A DNA stretch of 64,000 bases, taken from contig NZ_CP013909.1 of NCBI RefSeq assembly GCF_001507645.1, forward strand, positions 4,650,001 to 4,714,000, read 5' to 3'. Within the stretch, counting starts at the first letter, position 1; each line of letters starts with the position of its first letter. The stretch comes from Hymenobacter sedentarius. Its GTDB lineage: Bacteria > Bacteroidota > Bacteroidia > Cytophagales > Hymenobacteraceae. The notes under the pieces were generated by a model. That model saw only the letters and a list, made by a program, of their open reading frames with translations. It had not been told where the DNA came from and ran no database searches. The position numbers and the translations under genes are program-made. This document shows positions 58,135 to 64,000 of the stretch, in pieces.

Positions 58135-59517
58135 ATGAAACGCTTTACGCTCCTCCTTCTTTCCTTACTTCCGCTGGCGGGCCAGGCCCAGGTAAAAGTG
58201 TCCACCGCGCGGCCCCGGCAGCTTGCCAAGCCCACCAGCGTGGCGGCGGCCACTCCCCTTTCGCTGCAGGAGGCTATTGCCGAAGCCCTGCAGCACAACT
58301 TTGGCATTTTGCTGGCGCGGCAGGATGCCAATATTGCCGGCAACAACGTGACGCGCGGCAACGCCGGCCAGCTGCCCAGCATCACCGGCAACCTGACCCG
58401 AACGTTCAACAATAACAACATCAACCAGAAGTTTGGCGAAAACGACCCGCGCATCGTGAACGGGGCCACGTCCAATGCCTTCAACACAAACGTGACATTG
58501 GGCTGGACCATTTTCGATGGCCTGGGCATGTTCATCGCCTATGACCGGCTGAAAACCCTGCGCGAGCAGCAGCAGCAAATCACGCGCGCCACGGTGGAGG
58601 AAACGGTGGAAGACGTGACCAACGCCTACTACGACGTGGTGCGGCAGGCCGGCAAAATCACCTCCCTGGAAGCCGCGCTCAAAATTGGCCAAGCGCGCAT
58701 CGATCTTACCAAGGCCCAGGTAGACGTGGGCGTGAGCGCCAAGGTGGAAGTGCTGACGGCCCAGGTGGACTACAACGCCGACCGCAGCCAGTTTTTGCAG
58801 CAGCAGCAGGCGCTGGCGGCCGCCAAAATCACCCTCAACAACCTGATGGGCCGCAGCCCCCGCCTCGACTTCTCGCCCTCTGACAGCCTGACCGTGTCGC
58901 GCGACCTGCGCGAAGACGCCGTGGTAGAAGGCATCAAAACCCGCAACCCGCGCCTGGCCCAGGCCCGCCTCGGCACCGACGTGGCCACCTACAACCGCAA
59001 GCTGGTGCGGGCGTCGCGCTTTCCTCGAATTGGGCTGGTTTCGGGCTACGGCCTCACCCGCAACATCAACAACGCAGCCTTTGCCGGCACCGTCCTCACC
59101 AGCAGCACCAACCAGGTGCAGGGCCTGAACTACGGCGTCACTGCGTCGGTGCCCATTTTCAACGGCTTCAACCTGCGCCGCCAGGAACAGAACGCCCGGG
59201 TGGTAGAAGAGCAAAGCCAGCTCAGCCTGAGCCAAACCAGCCTGCAGCTCGACGCCGACGCCGCTACCGCCTTTGCGCAGTACCAGAACTACCTGCAGCT
59301 GCTCGAGCTCGAAGAAGCCAATATCCAGCTGGCGCGCCAGAACGTGGACATTGCCCTGGAGCGCTACCGCCTGGGCCTGCTCACGCCCCTGGCCCTGCGC
59401 GAAGCCCAGCGCAACGAGTTGGACGCCGAAACCCGCCTGCTCGACATCCGCTACGCCGCCAAGCAGGCCGAAACCCAGCTCCGGCGCCTGAGCGGCGATT
59501 TGGTGCAGGGGCAGTAA
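58135..59517 (+). CDS. TolC family outer membrane efflux protein
   Basis: A 460-residue outer-membrane channel with a signal peptide (MKRFTLLLLSLLPLAGQAQ). Two OEP repeats are visible: LSLQEAIAEALQHNFGILLARQDANIAGN (about 42-70) and the second from about 255, with long helices (VEEQSQLSLSQTSLQLDADAATAF, ALERYRLGLLTPLALREAQRNELDAETRLLDI). It forms the exit duct for the RND pump. It is the last gene of the operon; a miniature repeat element containing a terminator follows 10 bp later. Confidence 0.93.
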   Translation: MKRFTLLLLSLLPLAGQAQVKVSTARPRQLAKPTSVAAATPLSLQEAIAEALQHNFGILLARQDANIAGNNVTRGNAGQLPSITGNLTRTFNNNNINQKFGENDPRIVNGATSNAFNTNVTLGWTIFDGLGMFIAYDRLKTLREQQQQITRATVEETVEDVTNAYYDVVRQAGKITSLEAALKIGQARIDLTKAQVDVGVSAKVEVLTAQVDYNADRSQFLQQQQALAAAKITLNNLMGRSPRLDFSPSDSLTVSRDLREDAVVEGIKTRNPRLAQARLGTDVATYNRKLVRASRFPRIGLVSGYGLTRNINNAAFAGTVLTSSTNQVQGLNYGVTASVPIFNGFNLRRQEQNARVVEEQSQLSLSQTSLQLDADAATAFAQYQNYLQLLELEEANIQLARQNVDIALERYRLGLLTPLALREAQRNELDAETRLLDIRYAAKQAETQLRRLSGDLVQGQ

Positions 59518-59527
59518 ACCTCGGCCC

Positions 59528-59703
59528 TGTCATTGCGAGGCCGTAGGCCGTGGCAATCCGTCCTCTCACTGCGGCCAACCCCAAGTTGTGACAAGCTCAT
59601 TTTAAGCGAAAAGCCCCGGCTCTGCAGTAGAGACGGGGCTTATCACATTATTGGGCTAGTCGCTGAGAACAAGACGGATTGCCGCGCTGCGCTCGCAATG
59701 ACA
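59528..59703. mobile_element. MITE-like miniature element with composite terminal repeats
   Basis: 176 bp. TGTCATTGCGAG (59528-59539) and GGCAATCCGTC (59552-59562) at the left end are exactly inverted at the right end (GACGGATTGCC 59673-59683, CTCGCAATGACA 59692-59703). Between the two blocks sits a small self-complementary segment that differs at the two ends (GCC-GTA-GGC left, GCGC-T-GCGC right). No ORF; it encloses a terminator hairpin. Dispersed copies of this type are familiar in Hymenobacter, from memory. Confidence 0.65.
59611..59641. terminator. Terminator hairpin inside the miniature element
   Basis: AAGCCCCG (59611-59618) pairs with CGGGGCTT (59634-59641). It probably ends the efflux operon transcript. 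Confidence 0.55.
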
Positions 59704-59712
59704 AGGCGTGTT

Positions 59713-60606
59713 TTACTCCTTCACAAACCGCTTGGTCTCGCTGCCCGAACGGGTGGTAATTTTGTAGAAATACGTGCCAGTGGGCAGGTCGCGCAAATCC
59801 AAGGACTGGGTGTGGGCGCCCTTTTCAACGTTGGCCTCCGATACTAGCGTGCGCAGCTTGTTGCCATTGCCGTCGAGTAAGTCGACGGTGACCGGGCCGG
59901 CCTTCTTTACATCGAAGTTGAGCTGGCTGGTGGCAGCGGCGGGGTTGGGGTAGAAGCTGGTGCTCCCCGAGCTGCCATCGGTGGGGCTGGCGGCGGGGGC
60001 GTTGGGGTCCATCAGCAGGAACATGGCGGGCTTGAAGAACCGATGCATGCCGCCGCGGCCCCACTCCCTGCCACTACGTTGGGCTATTCTTTGCTGCTGC
60101 TCGGGCGTGGCGTTTTTGCTTATGATGCCCTTGATGTCAGCCGCCCATTTTTCTTTCTGGGGCTGCACTTCCTGGGCCAGCTGCCGGATGGGGGCCTCGT
60201 ATTTCTGCGCCATCTGGGCTGCGCTGAGCATGATGGTTCTCGTTTGCGAGTGGAGCTGCTGCACCTGCTGCCGCTGGGCCTCGGTGAGTACGGGGCGCTC
60301 GCCGGCCGGAGGGCCAGCCGGGGCAATGCTCTGGCGCAGGGCCTGGCCCTGCTGCTTTAGTGCGGCCAGCTGGGTGCGGTAGGTGGCTAGTTGGGCGCGG
60401 TCGGCGGCGTCTAGCTGCGGCTCCAGCTTCTGGCGCTGCTGCCGCAGCACGGGCAGCACGTTGGCTTGGAAATAGGCGTTGTTTTCGGGGCGAGCAGGCC
60501 CGGCCGGGCCGCCGCGGTAGTAGCCGCCCTGAGCCATACCGGCTATGGCAGCAGATAGGACCAGCAGCAGCGCCAGCACCAGAGATTTGGGCGTGTTTGG
60601 CTTCAT
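59713..60606 (-). CDS. Type IX secretion C-terminal sorting-domain protein
   Basis: A 297-residue exported protein: signal peptide (MKPNTPKSLVLALLLVLSAAIAGMAQ), a Gly/Pro linker, a helical Gln-rich middle (about 45-190; YFQANVLPVLRQQRQKLEPQLDAADRAQL, LTEAQRQQVQQLHSQTRTIM), which resembles Spy/CpxP-like or DUF-type helical periplasmic proteins, and a T9SS type A sorting domain (YPNPAAATSQLNFDVKKAG, LDLRDLPTGTYFYKITTRSG, KRFVKE). Expected on the surface or in the medium. ATG 60606 fits the signal peptide. A palindrome lies 12 bp upstream. Confidence 0.82.
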   Translation of the reverse strand: MKPNTPKSLVLALLLVLSAAIAGMAQGGYYRGGPAGPARPENNAYFQANVLPVLRQQRQKLEPQLDAADRAQLATYRTQLAALKQQGQALRQSIAPAGPPAGERPVLTEAQRQQVQQLHSQTRTIMLSAAQMAQKYEAPIRQLAQEVQPQKEKWAADIKGIISKNATPEQQQRIAQRSGREWGRGGMHRFFKPAMFLLMDPNAPAASPTDGSSGSTSFYPNPAAATSQLNFDVKKAGPVTVDLLDGNGNKLRTLVSEANVEKGAHTQSLDLRDLPTGTYFYKITTRSGSETKRFVKE

Positions 60607-60617
60607 GGCAATGAATT

Positions 60618-60648
60618 GGTAGTAAATGCAGTAAAAGGATTTACTACC
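60618..60648. promoter_or_regulatory. Candidate operator upstream of the sorting-domain gene
   Basis: GGTAGTAAA (60618-60626) and TTTACTACC (60640-60648) form a perfect 9-bp inverted repeat with a 13-bp spacer, 12 bp from the start codon at 60606. It could bind a dimeric regulator or form an mRNA hairpin that hides the start. Confidence 0.45.
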
Positions 60649-61004
60649 ATAGATACACGGGCCGCCACGGAGTTTAAATGCACATCCCAAATTTCTTCGG
60701 GGGCCGGCCGACCTCCCTGTATCTATTACCTGGCAACCTCAACCAGGCCTGCTCCTACTCTCCTGGGCTGTTGGCTGGTTATGGCCAATTGAGCCGAACT
60801 TTTCCAGGGGTCGCCCTTAGCAGCTGTTTGATTCATCTTGGGCTAGTGAAGCAGCATTTTGCATCTCGTCGTCGAACGACTTGCGTTGAAGCAATGCCCA
60901 TACGACACCCACTGGCGCGAACGACGAGACGCAAAGTAGTGCATCTCTACTCCGTGCTAGCATCCCCGCTAAGTAAATTAAGCAGCTAAACCCACCCACA
61001 GGCG
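60649..61004. other. Intergenic region with a long-spaced inverted repeat
   Basis: The 356 bp between the sorting-domain gene and the tail of the phospholipase-like gene hold no convincing gene. ATTTTGCATCTCGTCGT (60856-60872) matches the reverse complement of 60921-60937 at 15 of 17 positions, with a 48-nt spacer, and a further GCATCTCTAC block follows. It looks like a degenerate dispersed repeat. Confidence 0.45.
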
Positions 61005-62267
61005 CTACTTAATGGCCTTGAGCTGCGCGAGGGCTTCCTGGGTTTCGCGCTGCTTGTTGCGTTCCTTTTCTTCTTCCGAGGCGGGCGCTTTGGGGTGGTC
61101 GCCGTAGAAAGCCAGGATATTCTGGCGCGTCAGCGGGTTGAGGTTTTCAAACTTCTTGTTGGCCAGTTTGCGCAGCAGTTCGCCGTAGGTTTCATCGGCC
61201 AGCGGGTACTCGCCGGCGCGCGTGACGTGGCCGGTATCAAAGTCGACATTGAGCAGGGCCAGCGGAGCGGCCGCCGTATCGGCGGGCTGGCGCGCCAAAT
61301 CGCGGCAGTAGTTCACCATTACCTTCTGGAAGCTGGCCCGGAAATATTGCTGCGCCTCGGGCGTAGGCAGCTTGAAAGCAAAGGGCTTGAGCGGGCCGAT
61401 TTTGGGCAGTATCCGGATGAAGTAGGAAATGATGCGGGCGCCGAAACCGGGCTTCTGGTACTCGGGGCCGTATTCTTTGCGGAACTTCCTGGGGCTGTTG
61501 CGCTGCAGGTAGTCGCGCCGCCGCGCGCCGGGGCTGATTTTCAGGATGTCCTTGCGCTTGTAGTGCCAGGCCGAGCGGGCCGCCGTGGGGATGAGCTGGC
61601 TCACGGCAAAGCGGAAGCTGGCAATGCTCAGGTCCACGTTCACTATCACCTGGCCCAGCTCCAGGCCGTAGGTCTGCAGGAAGGCCCGTTCCAGCACCGA
61701 TTTCCCCACCTTGAAGCCTATCTTCTGGTGGTAGTCCTGGCTGTGGTACTTGCCGCTGGCCAGCTGCACCACGTCGAACGCAAATTCGAGTTGGGTGTGC
61801 TGCTTGGGGGCTTCATGATAGGTAATGACGTCGCCGAATTTGGCTTTCAGCTCCGGGTATACGGACGCCATGGCACGGTTGGTGCCTTCGGGGTGGCCGT
61901 TGAGGTCGGCTTCGTAGTGGGCCAGGGCGCCCAGGGCAAAGGCGTAGTCGTTGCGGTCGCGCGATTGGTGGATGAGGTTGCGCACGAAGTCGCCGGAGCG
62001 CACGTAATGGGTGAGGTTGGTGAACAGAGGCGAGCCAAAGGGGTAATATCCCATGTCCTGAATAATGGCCCCGCCGTAGGCATACGCCTTGGCATCGGTC
62101 AATTGTTCGTCGGTAGTGCCCGGGTACCGGGCCTTAATGGCCGGCACCAGGCAGCGCTCCCACGTCGAATCAATATTGGCCTGGTGCGTGAGCACCGAGT
62201 AGGCGGCCGCCGGGCGGGTGGCACCGGCCAGCGCCAGCGCCAGTAGCAGAATAATGAGACGAGGCAT
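61005..62267 (-). CDS. Zinc-dependent phospholipase C family protein, diverged
   Basis: A 420-residue exported protein with a signal peptide (MPRLIILLLALALAGATRPAAA). Likely zinc-site residues: SVLTHQANID near the mature N terminus, GGAIIQDMGYYPFGSPLFTNLTHYV, and ALGALAHYEADLNGHPEGTN. Its C-terminal half has an Arg/Lys-rich region (about 245-300) and a Glu/Lys-rich tail. ATG 62267 begins the signal peptide; the longer frame from 62417 is not protein-like. It follows the GH43 gene by 107 bp on the same strand, so co-transcription is possible. Confidence 0.78.
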   Translation of the reverse strand: MPRLIILLLALALAGATRPAAAYSVLTHQANIDSTWERCLVPAIKARYPGTTDEQLTDAKAYAYGGAIIQDMGYYPFGSPLFTNLTHYVRSGDFVRNLIHQSRDRNDYAFALGALAHYEADLNGHPEGTNRAMASVYPELKAKFGDVITYHEAPKQHTQLEFAFDVVQLASGKYHSQDYHQKIGFKVGKSVLERAFLQTYGLELGQVIVNVDLSIASFRFAVSQLIPTAARSAWHYKRKDILKISPGARRRDYLQRNSPRKFRKEYGPEYQKPGFGARIISYFIRILPKIGPLKPFAFKLPTPEAQQYFRASFQKVMVNYCRDLARQPADTAAAPLALLNVDFDTGHVTRAGEYPLADETYGELLRKLANKKFENLNPLTRQNILAFYGDHPKAPASEEEKERNKQRETQEALAQLKAIK

Positions 62268-62374
62268 GGGCGAAATAAGCACAACGTAAGTCCTTGCAAC
62301 GGCAAAGGACGTCACACTGTTTCCACTTCCAAAGCCCTTCCTCCCGGACCTGCCCCAGCCGGCCCCCCCAACGA

Positions 62375-63445
62375 CTATGCCGGCACGGGCTGGGGCGTGT
62401 AGGTGGGGCCCACGCAACGCGGCCCATCGGCCGTCCAGGCCAGCTTATCGATGCAGAGCTGGCGCTCGGTCATGGCCTTGTTCCAGGCGTGATACACCAG
62501 GTATTCGGTCTTGCCGTTGGGGCTCATCACGTGGGAGTGGTGGCCGGGGCCGCGCACGTGGCCGGCCACGGCGTGCAGCACGCGCGGGCCGTTGGCCGCG
62601 CCCTGGTCCGAATACGGCCCCATAATGGAGTTGGCTACACAATAGTCTACGCCGTAGCGGGGCGTGAGGAAGTTGGCGCCGCTATAAAAGCAGTAGTACT
62701 TGCCGCCGTGCCGGCGCACAAAGGGCCCTTCCAGGGTGTGCCACTCGGCGAAGGTTTTGTTGCCGTAGAGCGGCATGGTGCGGTTTTTCTCAAACACCGT
62801 CCAGTCGTGGCGGGCGCGCATCACGGTGCGGCTTTCGCCGGCTAGGCGGGTCATATTGAGGAGGCGGTCTACCACGAGGCCGGTGCCGGGGCGGTAGCCG
62901 TTGTCCGAATCGATGAAGTCGCGGGCGTAGAACAAATACCACTGCCCGTCGGTGTCCTGGTACGGGTGGGCATCGATGGTAAACTTGCTGGCGGGCACGT
63001 CCAGCAAGGCCACTTGCGTGTAAGGGCCCTCGGGCTTTTTGCTGGTGGCCACGTGCAGGCGGTGGCCCACGGTGGCCGCAATGGCCCCGCCGCCCATGGA
63101 GTAGTACATGTAGAACGTGCCCTGGTGGTACACCACTTCGGGCGCCCAAAAGTCGGCCCCTTCGGCGCCGGCCGGCGGCGTGAGGGCGCCGCCTGCGTTT
63201 TTCCAGTTCACCAGGTTATCGGAAGTGAGCAGGGTGAAAATGCGGCCATCGGCGGTGCGGCCCTGCCCGGTGGTGCCAAAGGCGTAGTAGTGCCCCTGGT
63301 GCCGCAGCACAAACGGGTCGGGGAACTGGCCGGCGTACACGGGGTTGGTGTAGGTGCCTGCCGCACGGGCGGCGGCCTGGCCGGCTACGGCCAAAGCGGC
63401 CAGGCCGGTAGTGGCTTGCAGCAGAAAATCACGGCGGGAGGGCAT
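62375..63445 (-). CDS. Glycoside hydrolase family 43 enzyme with Tat signal
   Basis: A 356-residue five-bladed-propeller enzyme, probably arabinan- or xylan-active. It begins with a Tat motif (SRRDFLLQ) and signal helix, then the propeller: Asp in QFPDPFVLRHQGHYYAFGTT (base), FWAPEVVYHQGTFYMYYS, Asp in FTIDAHPYQDTDGQWYLFYA (pKa modulator) and Glu in LEGPFVRRHGGKYYCFYSG (acid). ATG 63445 is chosen because it starts the Tat signal. It is divergent from another carbohydrate-active gene at 63679. Confidence 0.9.
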   Translation of the reverse strand: MPSRRDFLLQATTGLAALAVAGQAAARAAGTYTNPVYAGQFPDPFVLRHQGHYYAFGTTGQGRTADGRIFTLLTSDNLVNWKNAGGALTPPAGAEGADFWAPEVVYHQGTFYMYYSMGGGAIAATVGHRLHVATSKKPEGPYTQVALLDVPASKFTIDAHPYQDTDGQWYLFYARDFIDSDNGYRPGTGLVVDRLLNMTRLAGESRTVMRARHDWTVFEKNRTMPLYGNKTFAEWHTLEGPFVRRHGGKYYCFYSGANFLTPRYGVDYCVANSIMGPYSDQGAANGPRVLHAVAGHVRGPGHHSHVMSPNGKTEYLVYHAWNKAMTERQLCIDKLAWTADGPRCVGPTYTPQPVPA

Positions 63446-63678
63446 GGCGGGGTGTGGCGGGGTGGGAGAAGCAAGGAGCAGGCAAGGTAAGCGGGTGGGG
63501 CTGCCCGGGCAGCCGGCCGGCGTGGAGTGCGCTTGCCCGCTCGTGAGCAGGAAAAGTAAAATTAAATGTTCAATTGTGCCCACCATGCGATGTTAGCGGC
63601 AAGGCTCGGCTATCTTTCCCACCGCATTGGCGCTGCAACAAAAGCGGCCCCGCAATTCATACTGCCAAACCCACCCAA

Positions 63679-64000
63679 ATGAAAAAAAAGGCACTCCTGT
63701 TTCTGCTGATGCTCTTGGCCTACAGCGGCTCCTACGCTCAGAAAACGAAGGTAAAAATCAAAGGGCCCGCGAGCGTGGCCACCGTGCAAGACCAGCGGTG
63801 GTCCATCGAAAAGGCCAACGCCTGGTACAAGACGCACCCCTGGATGAGCGGCGCCAACTTCACGCCCAGCACGGCAATCAACCAGCTGGAAATGTGGCAG
63901 GCCGCTACCTTCGACCCCACCACCATCGACCGGGAATTGGGCTGGGCCGAGGGCATTGGCTTCAACACCATGCGCGTATTTCTACACAGCCTGGCCTGGC
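63679..64000 (+). CDS. Glycoside-hydrolase-like protein (GH5/xylanase-like TIM barrel), 5' part
   Basis: The frame runs open from ATG 63679 to the window end (107 codons). It has a signal peptide (MKKKALLFLLMLLAYSGSYAQ) followed by WSIEKANAWYKTHPWMSGAN, then FTPSTAINQLEMWQAATFDP and GIGFNTMRVFLHSLAW, which match proteins annotated as 1,4-beta-xylanase in Bacteroidetes. The catalytic residues lie beyond the window. Together with the divergent GH43 gene it points to a small plant-polysaccharide locus. Confidence 0.8.
   Translation, partial: MKKKALLFLLMLLAYSGSYAQKTKVKIKGPASVATVQDQRWSIEKANAWYKTHPWMSGANFTPSTAINQLEMWQAATFDPTTIDRELGWAEGIGFNTMRVFLHSLAW

Noticed and set aside
60678..60989. 103-codon frame downstream of the sorting-domain promoter
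   Set aside because: It runs through repeat-like inverted arms and has no domain.

Overview
The window reads as chromosome of a GC-rich (about 60%) Bacteroidetes bacterium, most likely a Hymenobacter relative (Cytophagales, Hymenobacteraceae). Reasons seen in the sequence: a SusC/SusD outer-membrane pair, a type IX secretion C-terminal sorting domain, Bacteroidetes-type promoter elements (TAnnTTTG with TTG about 20 bp upstream), arginine synthesis through an acylated-ornithine carbamoyltransferase, and many secreted or lipidated proteins. No rRNA, phage, CRISPR array or intact insertion sequence was found; there is one tRNA (Lys, TTT).

Layout. 1-5.6 kb: 3' end of a histone-deacetylase-like hydrolase, a J-domain protein, a TetR regulator with an adjacent palindromic operator and its alpha/beta hydrolase, a stand-alone RecB/RecE-like nuclease, an EamA transporter and a PAP2 phosphatase. 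5.6-19.7 kb: a nearly complete arginine/carbamoyl-phosphate locus. argH-argE-argB run leftward; GNAT acyltransferase-argG-argC-argD-carA-carB-argF' run rightward behind a promoter with a leader of about 320 nt. The carbamoyltransferase belongs to the acetyl/succinyl-ornithine type and carries Gln at the residue that distinguishes the two substrates. 19.9-25.6 kb: tRNA-Lys and small housekeeping or hypothetical genes, then a four-helix-bundle (23S rRNA intervening-sequence-type) gene broken by three in-frame nonsense codons and flanked by inverted heptamer repeats. 25.8-28.8 kb: tandem S8 protease lipoproteins. 29-36 kb: a hypothetical protein with a protein-kinase-like signature, then an orphan SusC/SusD pair. 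36-43.6 kb: acyl-CoA-binding protein, amidohydrolase, PncC, phospholipase C-like protein, manganese catalase, cyclophilin, porin-like protein and a BLUF blue-light sensor. 43.7-48 kb: tandem M13 metallopeptidases. 48.4-52 kb: xseA-xseB and a two-component pair whose response regulator has lost its DNA-binding domain. 52-60.6 kb: a TonB-receptor remnant, an alkyltransferase-like DNA repair protein, a three-gene RND efflux operon and a type IX-sorted protein. 61-64 kb: a second phospholipase C-like protein, a GH43 enzyme with a Tat signal and the start of a further glycoside-hydrolase-like gene.

The most unusual structure is a family of nested-hairpin intergenic repeats (48208-48397, 54627-54812, 57950-58114). 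Their terminal hairpins are conserved, while the next hairpins inward change sequence but stay self-complementary. Two copies occupy both gene junctions of the RND efflux operon. A second miniature element with the same logic lies at 59528-59703, just after that operon. Gene calls rest on recognised motifs and family resemblance from memory; no database search was run.
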